The notes beneath the pieces were generated by a model. That model worked only from the letters and a program-made list of their open reading frames with translations, was not told the DNA's origin and ran no database searches. 64,000 nt of DNA from the NCBI GenBank assembly GCA_046295175.1, contig JBKBNY010000009.1, forward strand, positions 124,001 through 188,000, read 5' to 3'. A program made the position numbers and the translations under genes. The first letter of the stretch is position 1. Every line of letters begins with the position of its first letter. Positions 43,864 to 51,458 of this stretch are shown in pieces. Source of the stretch: JALOLV01 sp046295175 (GTDB lineage: Bacteria > Bacteroidota > Bacteroidia > Cytophagales > Spirosomataceae).

Positions 43864-45381
43864 ATGAAAACTCTATTTTTAGTTCTACTTCCTTTTTTTT
43901 CGATAGCCCAATTTCGCTTGAAACTGATTGAACCCAAAGAAATCAAAGAAGGCCAGAAAATATCGTTTCAAGTATATTTTGAAGAAATAAAAGATAGCCT
44001 TGGTGTAAATTGGAATATAGTTGGCAATACAATTCCTTCGATGAGTCTTTCATCGGAGGGATTGTTTACATGGAAGCCAGACTTCAATACGGCTTCTCGT
44101 GCAGAGCCTATCAAGCAATTTGATTTATATATAAAGGCCACTGCTCAAACAGATACCATATATTTTGCTGATAGTGTGTTAGTAAGCCTAATTGTTAGAA
44201 ATACCAACACACCCCCAACTGTTCCTAATTCTAAAGAGGTTATTTGGATACCAAAAGCTAACGTCGAAGTCTTGAAACTCCTTCCGAAGGAGTATTATTT
44301 TGATGATGAAGGCGATGCCGTGGCATTTCGATTAATAGATTCAGATTATCCGAATTTAAAACTTCAACCTGATGGCAATTTGAGTTTAACCTTGAATAGT
44401 CGTGAATTAAGAATGTTGCCTGACACCATTGATTTTGAATTATTTGAGTTAAATACCGAAGAAAAACTAAGTACTAAACACCAATTGATTTTAAAACGAG
44501 CAGAGGTTGACGAGGCACCTTTAGTATTGTTAAAACCTGATTCGCCCAAATATCAAATTGAAGAACAGGACGAATTACAAATTGAAATAAACGTAAGTGA
44601 TGAAAACAACGATTTGAAAAATTTTGACATTTACACGATACCCCAAACAGCTTTTAAAATAAATGACTTTCTGGAGAGAAAATCAAATAATCTTTACATT
44701 TTACATTGGAAACCAGCTTTAGATTTTGTTGGAGCAGACGAACACTCTAAGGTTTTTCAGGTGGTGATTTCTGCTACCGACGAGGCAAAACTGAGTACAA
44801 TTAAGCAAATTGATGTGGAAATTAAAAACAAAATCAATTGGGAAATTGAGGACAAAGTAAGGAGTGACGCATACCAACAAGTTATCTCTAATGCTACTGA
44901 GGTATATTTAAGATTAGAAAAGACATTGCCAGATGCCGAAAAAGAGGTTAGAAAAATGCTCAAAAATAAAAAACTAAAAAGTTTTGCAGGAAGTACACTA
45001 AATACCCTTGCTCGAAACAGCCATGTAATTAAAAATGAAAATATAAAAAATGATTTATCAGAATACGGTGGTATCGCAGGCGATGCCATTAACATTAGCA
45101 ATGATTTGAACCAAATCGAAAGAGAATATCCTGCCGAATTTTCTCAAATAAGAAGATTTGAAAAAGTTGTTGATTTTCTAAAAAATATTTATCTCGATAC
45201 CGAGCAATTTATTGAGGTTTATAATAATCCTATGAATAGAAGAAAAATGGAGTTTTTTGATAATAAAGCTTCACTTCAACGTAAAATTAGTGAAGCAAAT
45301 AAAGATACTTCGCTACAATTAGAATCCTTGAAAAAAGAACCGACATCGGTTGAAATTAGAAAAGTATTTGAGAATTTTTAA
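43864..45381 (+). CDS. Exported protein with Ig/cadherin-like repeats and helical C-terminus
   Basis: 505 aa with a short signal peptide (MKTLFLVLLPFFSIAQ). Residues about 20-320 form three beta-sandwich repeats: each has an ExxKEGQ/EEQDEL start and an LxLxPDGxL or LxWKPxLDF end, as in Ig-like or cadherin-like putative-Ig domains. Residues about 330-505 are helical and charged, probably a coiled coil. No sorting domain is seen. It could be a periplasmic or surface binding protein acting with the 290-aa protein of the same operon. Confidence 0.68.
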   Translation: MKTLFLVLLPFFSIAQFRLKLIEPKEIKEGQKISFQVYFEEIKDSLGVNWNIVGNTIPSMSLSSEGLFTWKPDFNTASRAEPIKQFDLYIKATAQTDTIYFADSVLVSLIVRNTNTPPTVPNSKEVIWIPKANVEVLKLLPKEYYFDDEGDAVAFRLIDSDYPNLKLQPDGNLSLTLNSRELRMLPDTIDFELFELNTEEKLSTKHQLILKRAEVDEAPLVLLKPDSPKYQIEEQDELQIEINVSDENNDLKNFDIYTIPQTAFKINDFLERKSNNLYILHWKPALDFVGADEHSKVFQVVISATDEAKLSTIKQIDVEIKNKINWEIEDKVRSDAYQQVISNATEVYLRLEKTLPDAEKEVRKMLKNKKLKSFAGSTLNTLARNSHVIKNENIKNDLSEYGGIAGDAINISNDLNQIEREYPAEFSQIRRFEKVVDFLKNIYLDTEQFIEVYNNPMNRRKMEFFDNKASLQRKISEANKDTSLQLESLKKEPTSVEIRKVFENF

Positions 45382-45439
45382 AAAATCGATAAGATTTCAG
45401 TAAAAACCGCAAATAAATAATATTGAATCTAAACAAAAA

Positions 45440-45463
45440 AAGGCACTGAAATTTCAGTGCCTT
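45440..45463. terminator. 24-nt perfect palindrome terminator
   Basis: AAGGCACTGAAA and its exact complement TTTCAGTGCCTT, preceded by a run of A. It lies between convergent genes (505-aa protein and dehydratase), so it can stop both. Confidence 0.8.
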
Positions 45464-45471
45464 CAATACTA

Positions 45472-47202
45472 TCAATGTGATTCTCGATTTACCTCACTTC
45501 CAGATTTACCTATCAAGAAGTCCAAATCGGCTCCTTCGTGCGATTGATTCACGGTATCAATATAAAGTTTAATATACCCACGATTGTACCCTAAATCAAT
45601 TGCTTGCCAATTTTTGCGTCTTTCGGCTATTTCTTCTTCGCTTACGTGCCAGTGAATTTTTCGGTTTGGTACATCAACTTCAATCAAGTCGCCATTTTGT
45701 ACCAAAGCCAAATTGCCACCAACTGCCGATTCTGGCGAAGCATGCAAGAAAACTGTTCCGTAAGCCGTACCACTCATTCGTGCATCCGAGATTCTGACCA
45801 TATCCGTTATTCCTTTTTCGAGAATTTTCTTCGGCAATGCCATATTTCCGACCTCTGGCATACCAGGGTAGCCTTTTGGCCCAACGTTTTTCATAACCAT
45901 CACACAAGTTTCGTCGATTTCGAGTTCTGGGTCATCAATTCTTGTATGATAATCTTCAATGGTTTCAAAAACCACGGCTTTGCCTTTGTGTTGTAGTAGG
46001 TGAGGAGATGCAGCCGAAACTTTAATAACTGCCCCGTTTTCGCAAAGGTTACCTTTTACAACTGCAATTCCACCTTCATCAATCATCGGTTTTGATGATG
46101 GAAAAATCACTTCTTCGTTCCAGTTTTTGGCATCAGCCGAATTATCAGTAATACTCTTTCCGTTGACAGAAATAGTATCTTTTCTAAGGTGCTTCTCGAT
46201 TTCTCGAATTACAACAGGTAAACCACCAGCATAAAAGAAATCCTCCATTAAGAACTTACCCGATGGCATTAAATTTACTAAAAGAGGGATTTTACTGCCG
46301 ATTTTATCAAAATCATCGAGGCTTAGTTCAACTCCAATACGAGCAGCAATCGCCAATAAATGCAGAATTAAATTTGTAGAACCTCCAACTGCAGCATTTA
46401 CCATAATTGCATTCTCAAAAGCTCCGCGTGTCAATACTTTCGACATGGTGAGATTTTCTTTTACCATCTCTACCGCTCTCATACCACTCATGTGAGCCAT
46501 CATTTTTTTGCGTGAGTCGGCGGCAGGTATCGCAGCTAAGCCAGGTAATGTCAAACCCAAGGCTTCTACCATACAGGCCATCGTAGAGGCAGTTCCCATC
46601 GTAGAGCAGTGACCAATACTTCTGCTCATGCAAGATTCGGCTTCTTCAAATTCGGCCTCTGTCATTTCGCCACGTTTACGTGCTTCATCAAATCTCCAAA
46701 CATCTGTTCCAGAGCCAATTGTTCTTCCTTGAAAACGCCCATTTAACATTGGTCCACCCGGTACTACGATTGTAGGTAAATCTACACTTGCAGCACCCAT
46801 AACGAGCGAAGGTGTAGTTTTGTCGCATCCAGTCAGCAGCACAATTGCATCGAACGGATTTCCTCTGATACTTTCTTCGACCGACATCGAAGCTAAATTT
46901 CGGTACAACATGGCGGTTGGACGAATAAGTGTCTCTCCAAGCGACATCACAGGGAATTCGAGCGGAAAACCACCTGCTTCGTAAACGCCGTTTTTGACCG
47001 ATTGTGCAATCTCACGGAAATGACCATTACAAGGGGTTACTTCAGACCATGTGTTACAAATGCCAATAACTGGCTTTCCTTTAAACTGGTGGGCAGGGTA
47101 TCCTTGATTTTTTATCCAGCTTCGGTAAATCATGCCATCTTTGCCATCTTTACCAAACCAGTCTTGGCTACGTAATTTTTGAGTAGTTTTTTGTTCAGAC
47201 AT
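45472..47202 (-). CDS. IlvD/EDD-family sugar-acid dehydratase (L-arabinonate dehydratase-like)
   Basis: 576 aa. Closest by memory to L-arabinonate / D-xylonate dehydratases rather than IlvD: LRSQDWFGKDG and YRSWIKNQGYP at the start, VHKGKAVVFE-type and ARMSGTAYG segments later. Iron-sulfur ligands expected at Cys58 (TPCNGH), Cys126 (TGCDKTTPS) and Cys199 (IGHCSTMG); the serine of SGTAYG is the likely base. It would turn an aldonate into a 2-keto-3-deoxy sugar acid. It stands alone, with no aldolase or dehydrogenase beside it, so the substrate (arabinonate, fuconate or xylonate) is open; fuconate is attractive given the GH29 enzyme. Confidence 0.88.
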   Translation of the reverse strand: MSEQKTTQKLRSQDWFGKDGKDGMIYRSWIKNQGYPAHQFKGKPVIGICNTWSEVTPCNGHFREIAQSVKNGVYEAGGFPLEFPVMSLGETLIRPTAMLYRNLASMSVEESIRGNPFDAIVLLTGCDKTTPSLVMGAASVDLPTIVVPGGPMLNGRFQGRTIGSGTDVWRFDEARKRGEMTEAEFEEAESCMSRSIGHCSTMGTASTMACMVEALGLTLPGLAAIPAADSRKKMMAHMSGMRAVEMVKENLTMSKVLTRGAFENAIMVNAAVGGSTNLILHLLAIAARIGVELSLDDFDKIGSKIPLLVNLMPSGKFLMEDFFYAGGLPVVIREIEKHLRKDTISVNGKSITDNSADAKNWNEEVIFPSSKPMIDEGGIAVVKGNLCENGAVIKVSAASPHLLQHKGKAVVFETIEDYHTRIDDPELEIDETCVMVMKNVGPKGYPGMPEVGNMALPKKILEKGITDMVRISDARMSGTAYGTVFLHASPESAVGGNLALVQNGDLIEVDVPNRKIHWHVSEEEIAERRKNWQAIDLGYNRGYIKLYIDTVNQSHEGADLDFLIGKSGSEVNRESH

Positions 47203-47511
47203 TTGATTGAATAGAATAAGAATTTCTACAAAAAGGTATTGAAATATTACGAAAGTCGCAATATTTTTTGTTTTTTTGCAGCCAATTTAATTAATAATAT
47301 AAACATTTGTAATATCATAATTTAATTCAATATGTTAATGTATTGATAATCAATGTTTTATTTTTTTAATTTAATTGCTGTAAGACCTAAAATAAATTGT
47401 AGTATTTGAGTTTGTGTGATTTACTTTGAATATCTTTATTAGATTTGATTTTAACAGATATTTATTCCAAATAAACAAACAATAGTACTTGTACCCAAAA
47501 TAGTTACTTTT
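47203..47511. other. Divergent AT-rich intergenic region
   Basis: 309 nt between the dehydratase and the DUF937-OmpA gene, very rich in A/T with long T runs. Contains one TTGATAATCAA copy (47343-47353) preceded by TTAATGTA. No gene seen. Confidence 0.55.
47343..47353. promoter_or_regulatory. TTGATAATCAA motif
   Basis: Palindrome in a divergent promoter region, with flanks (TTAATGTA before, TG after) that resemble the copy at 59591. Confidence 0.45.
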
Positions 47512-48780
47512 ATGAACTTATTTGATACATTGAATGAGGCTTTGAACGAAGATGTCGTATCAAAAATTGCCAAATTAACAGACGAAGAACCTTCAAGAAC
47601 CCGAAAAGCCTTAGATGGTATCATGTACACACTCGTTGCGGGATTAATCCGTCGTACTGGAAGTACAATGAGTGTTAATATGCTTTTTAATCAGATTCAG
47701 AAGGGTAGCAAAGGTGGCGATTTGATTACCTCGCCAATGAGTTATTTGGAGAAAAAAGATAAATTAGAAGATGTTACTAAGAATGGCGAAGGACTTGTAA
47801 GTCAAATTTTTCCTGCTTACAAAAGCCCACTTATCAGCATGATTGGTACTTATGCAGGCATCAAAAAGAATTCGTCAACGATGTATTCTGCTTTGATGGC
47901 CCCAATGTTGATTGATGCCGTTAGTAAAGAAATATCTGATAAAAAATTGGATGTTGATGGTTTGGTAAATTACCTAATCGAACACCACGAGCCACTTTTC
48001 CAGAAAGCTCCCGAAGATTTGATGGAGAAAATGATTCCATCACTCGGACTTCAAGAATTAACATCCGGACGATTTGTAGCAACCAAGCGTGCTGCGGCTA
48101 TTTCCTCTTCGCCAAAACAAGCACCAGTAAAAGCGGTTTCGAGTTTAGACAGACCTTCATCGGCAGATAGTGAAGAGTTCTCTTCTTCTGGCTCACCATT
48201 GCCGCTCAAATGGTTATTAATTGGGCTTGGGGCTGTTATTTTAATCGCAGGTGGAATTTATTACTACTATAATTATTACCAACCTTCGGCCGATGCTGGT
48301 AACGAGGAGGAGGCTTCGATGGTAGATACTTTGGCAACACCAATCATCGATTCTACCCAAATCAAAGTTGATACTGTAGTAAAAGATACTTTGGCAACTA
48401 TCCCACCTGCGGTAAGTGCTGATGAATTTAGTTCTTTTGGTTCGAGTTTAAATACATACTTGTCAGATGCTACAAAATCTGCTGGCCAAGTTGTACCGAT
48501 GGCAAATGTGAAATTTGCTAAAGGAACTGCTAAACCTGATACAGATTCTGATTTATTGATTTCAGAATTGGCAGATTTAATGAAAAAATACCCAAAACTT
48601 CAAGTGCAGATTCAAGGTCACGCAAGCGATGCAGGTGCTGCCAATAGCAAAATCGCTTTAAGACGTGCATTTGCTATCAAAACTTTGTTAGAGTCTAAAG
48701 GTGTTGAAGCCAAAAGAATTGACGCAGTCGGTTCTGGAAACCAGGCTAATAAAGTTGATATAAAAGTAGTTACGAAGTAA
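47512..48780 (+). CDS. DUF937 - transmembrane - OmpA-domain protein
   Basis: 422 aa. The N-terminal DUF937 domain (about 1-195) shows TRKALDGIMYTLVAGLIRR; a low-complexity linker (195-232) and one membrane helix (235-255) follow. The C-terminal OmpA-like domain (about 315-422) has GHASDAGAANSKIALRRAFAIK, keeping the Asp and Arg that bind peptidoglycan diaminopimelate; the usual NRRVEI end is replaced by NKVDIKV. No signal peptide, so DUF937 is cytoplasmic and OmpA periplasmic: a link between cell wall and cytoplasm. Role unknown. Confidence 0.82.
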   Translation: MNLFDTLNEALNEDVVSKIAKLTDEEPSRTRKALDGIMYTLVAGLIRRTGSTMSVNMLFNQIQKGSKGGDLITSPMSYLEKKDKLEDVTKNGEGLVSQIFPAYKSPLISMIGTYAGIKKNSSTMYSALMAPMLIDAVSKEISDKKLDVDGLVNYLIEHHEPLFQKAPEDLMEKMIPSLGLQELTSGRFVATKRAAAISSSPKQAPVKAVSSLDRPSSADSEEFSSSGSPLPLKWLLIGLGAVILIAGGIYYYYNYYQPSADAGNEEEASMVDTLATPIIDSTQIKVDTVVKDTLATIPPAVSADEFSSFGSSLNTYLSDATKSAGQVVPMANVKFAKGTAKPDTDSDLLISELADLMKKYPKLQVQIQGHASDAGAANSKIALRRAFAIKTLLESKGVEAKRIDAVGSGNQANKVDIKVVTK

Positions 48781-48797
48781 TTTTGAAAATATATTTA

Positions 48798-48835
48798 ACA
48801 AAAAAGCGATTTGAGTTCTCAAATCGCTTTTTTGT
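48798..48835. terminator. Bidirectional terminator
   Basis: 18-bp perfect arms (ACAAAAAAGCGATTTGAG and complement) around TT, with A run before and T run after, between convergent genes. Confidence 0.85.
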
Positions 48836-48838
48836 TGT

Positions 48839-49528
48839 CTATTCCACAAAATAACCCATTCCGGTTTTGGTTTGAATTAGTTTTGTATCAAATTCTTTAT
48901 CGACTTTCTTTCTCAAAAAATTGATATAAACCTCAATCACATTTAAGCTATCGACATTCTCTTTCCAAACATCTTTAGCAATATCATTTTTTGAAATGAT
49001 TTTACCCTTATTACGTACGAGGTATTCGAGCAGATTAAACTCTTTTGGCGTTAAATCAATTTTTTTACCGCTACGCATCACGATTTTACTCTCAAGATTC
49101 ATCTCAAGGTCACCGACTTTCAGAATATTGCTAATGTCAAACGAAGAGTCTGTATTTGCACGTTTCAAAAAGACGTTTACACGAGCCAATAATTCTCTAA
49201 AATCGTAAGGTTTTACAATGTAATCATCTGCTCCGCTCTCAAAACCTTCAATTTTATCATCCGAATCTCCGAAAGCAGTCAGCATGATAATCGGAATCTG
49301 GGTGTCTTTTTGGCGAATCTCGGCACAAACTTCGTAGCCATTCTTTCCACCACCGATGTTAATATCAAGAATCAAAAGGTCAAATTTCTTTGAGTTAAAG
49401 AATTTCAAAGCAAACTTGCTATCGTAAGCAATATCTACTTCAAAATCTTTTTCACGAAGCCCTTTGGCCAATGTCTGAGCAAGTTTTTGGTCGTCTTCGG
49501 TGATTAATATTTTCTTTTTTTCAGTCAT
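48839..49528 (-). CDS. OmpR-family response regulator without adjacent kinase
   Basis: 229 aa. Receiver domain (5-122) with Asp12-Asp13 and acceptor Asp55 (LLILDINIGG), Lys in VKPYDF; winged-helix DNA-binding domain (about 135-229) with LTPKEFNLLEYLVRN and TKTGMGYFVE. No histidine kinase is in the neighbourhood. It starts 19 nt after the SSS symporter stop, and may share transcription with that gene and sprE upstream, although internal promoters are possible. Confidence 0.9.
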   Translation of the reverse strand: MTEKKKILITEDDQKLAQTLAKGLREKDFEVDIAYDSKFALKFFNSKKFDLLILDINIGGGKNGYEVCAEIRQKDTQIPIIMLTAFGDSDDKIEGFESGADDYIVKPYDFRELLARVNVFLKRANTDSSFDISNILKVGDLEMNLESKIVMRSGKKIDLTPKEFNLLEYLVRNKGKIISKNDIAKDVWKENVDSLNVIEVYINFLRKKVDKEFDTKLIQTKTGMGYFVE

Positions 49529-49547
49529 TCAAAAATTATTGAGGGAA

Positions 49548-51251
49548 TCAATTCGTAATTGCACTTTCTTTTGGGATGAATAATTGAAAAATCCATCCTA
49601 AACTAATAACAAGTACACATCCGATTGGGTTCAGCCACAAATATGCAACTAAATCGTATTTCCAAATCAAAATTACCAAAATTTGTGAAATAACCGCACT
49701 GTAAAAGGTTGCTTTTGAGCCAATTTTCTTAAAGTAAAATGCCACAAGGAAGATTCCGAGTATAACTCCGTAGAACCACGACCCCAAAATATTGACTAAT
49801 TCAATCATACTACTACCCAGATTATGTGCGAATTGAGCTACCACAATGCAAAAAAGTCCCCACAAAACAGTAAATACTTTCGATGCATTGAGTTCAAGTT
49901 TTTCTGTCAATTCTTTCTTTGTAGTTTTTCTATAAATATCTATGACGGTTGTTGAAGCCAACGAATTATAAGCCGACGCCACCGAACCCATCGAAGCCGA
50001 AAAAATGACAGCTATCAAAAGTCCAATTAGCCCATGTGGCAGGTAATCAAGCACAAACCTTAAAAAGACGTAGTTTACATCGTTTGAGTCAGCATTTGAA
50101 TCATTCTTTTTTATCAAATCTACAACCTTTCCTCTTACTTCTTTTATTTGTTTGTCGATTGACTTTAGGTTTTCTTTTGAATTGGTAAATTGTTGATTTT
50201 CTGGTGTTTCAATATTTTTACGGAGAGCCAAAATCTCATTTTTTCTTTGTTCCGATAACGAAATATGTTGATTTTCCAATTGTTTGAATTCTGCCGAGTA
50301 TTGGCTACTTCGAAGTTTCTCGGTTTCTACTTTATTAAAAAATACTGGAGATGGATTGTATTGGTAAAATACAAAAACCAGAACACCAATGAGTAGAATT
50401 CCAAACTGCATCGGAATCTTCAAAAGTCCATTCATCACCAACCCCAATCGGCTTTGGGTAATACTTTCGCCAGTCAGATAACGACTTACTTGTGATTGGT
50501 CTGTCCCGAAATACGAAAGTTGTAGGAAAAAACCAGCAATCAATCCTGACCAAACGTTGTATCTATCTTGTGGATTAAACTCAAAATTGATAATATTCAA
50601 TCTTTCTGTTTTACCAGCAATTTTAAGTGCATCAACGAAACCCATGCTTTCGGGTAACATTTTTACAACTAAAACTCCAGCAAATACCATCGCAGCCGTA
50701 ACAATCATCATTTGCTGTAAGTGAGTATATGAAATCGCCTTTGTTCCTCCAATAACGGTGTAGGTCAATACAATGCCCCCCATGATGATATTGGTGTAGA
50801 AAATATCCCACCCAAAAATTGTCGAAAGGATAATCGAAGGAGCGTAAATAGAAATACCCGTCGAAAGCCCTCGTTGTATCAAAAATAGGATTGCTGTAAA
50901 TACTCTCACTCGTGAATCAAAACGTGATTCGAGGTATTCGTAGGCAGTATAAACCTTTAATCTATGAAAAATCGGTATAAAGGTGATGCACAGAACAATC
51001 ATCGCTAATGGAAGTCCAAAGTAGAATTGCACAAAACGCATTCCGTCTGAAAATCCCTGCCCAGGAGCAGACAAAAAAGTTACTGCACTTGCTTGCGTAG
51101 CCATTACCGAAAGCCCAACGTGATACCAAGGAAGTGATTGATTACCAAGTAAATAGCCGTCGATGTTTTTGTCGTTTCGGTTTTTGTAAACACCGTAAAC
51201 TATGATAAAAAGGAGAGTGATAGTTAGAGTTATCCAGTCTAATAGGGTCAT
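49548..51251 (-). CDS. Sodium:solute symporter (SSS family) with long coiled-coil loop
   Basis: 567 aa with about 12-13 membrane helices. Family marks are GGQ-like GNQSLPWYHVGLSVMATQASAVTFL at the start (in two blocks), GGTKAISYTHLQQ and SASMGSVASAYNSLAS. Between residues about 305 and 392, where SSS proteins normally have a short loop, there is a charged, heptad-like helical insert (EFKQLENQHISLSEQRKNE). The insert may bind a partner. A 40-aa membrane protein is encoded just upstream. Substrate unknown (sugar, amino acid or organic acid). Confidence 0.88.
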   Translation of the reverse strand: MTLLDWITLTITLLFIIVYGVYKNRNDKNIDGYLLGNQSLPWYHVGLSVMATQASAVTFLSAPGQGFSDGMRFVQFYFGLPLAMIVLCITFIPIFHRLKVYTAYEYLESRFDSRVRVFTAILFLIQRGLSTGISIYAPSIILSTIFGWDIFYTNIIMGGIVLTYTVIGGTKAISYTHLQQMMIVTAAMVFAGVLVVKMLPESMGFVDALKIAGKTERLNIINFEFNPQDRYNVWSGLIAGFFLQLSYFGTDQSQVSRYLTGESITQSRLGLVMNGLLKIPMQFGILLIGVLVFVFYQYNPSPVFFNKVETEKLRSSQYSAEFKQLENQHISLSEQRKNEILALRKNIETPENQQFTNSKENLKSIDKQIKEVRGKVVDLIKKNDSNADSNDVNYVFLRFVLDYLPHGLIGLLIAVIFSASMGSVASAYNSLASTTVIDIYRKTTKKELTEKLELNASKVFTVLWGLFCIVVAQFAHNLGSSMIELVNILGSWFYGVILGIFLVAFYFKKIGSKATFYSAVISQILVILIWKYDLVAYLWLNPIGCVLVISLGWIFQLFIPKESAITN

Positions 51252-51314
51252 GTTTTATGGTCGATTTTCGATTGACGAATTTCGATTTTGTAACTGTTGA
51301 GGTTTAAATAGATG

Positions 51315-51437
51315 TTAGGCAAAATGCTTAGTAAGCCAGTAATAAATTATAATTTGGATAACCAAAGCACCGATTACCAAATAGTAAACGTTATTCCAAG
51401 TTTTTAAAATAGGAGATTTTTCCTCTGATTTTTGCAT
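51315..51437 (-). CDS. 40-aa single-helix membrane protein beside the SSS symporter
   Basis: Short ORF with ATG at 51437 and TAA at 51315. The peptide begins MQKSEEKSPILKTWNNVYY, then a hydrophobic helix (VIGALVIQIIIYYWL) and ends TKHFA. Polar N-terminus, one membrane helix and short C-terminus resemble small accessory subunits of symporters. It lies 21 nt after sprE and 63 nt before the symporter, all on the same strand. Coding status rests on composition and position. Confidence 0.6.
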   Translation of the reverse strand: MQKSEEKSPILKTWNNVYYLVIGALVIQIIIYYWLTKHFA

Positions 51438-51458
51438 TTTATATCATTATCGAGTAAA

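Noticed and set aside
45472..47202. IlvD of branched-chain amino acid synthesis
   Set aside because: Opening and C-terminal motifs match the sugar-acid dehydratase branch, and no ilv genes are adjacent.
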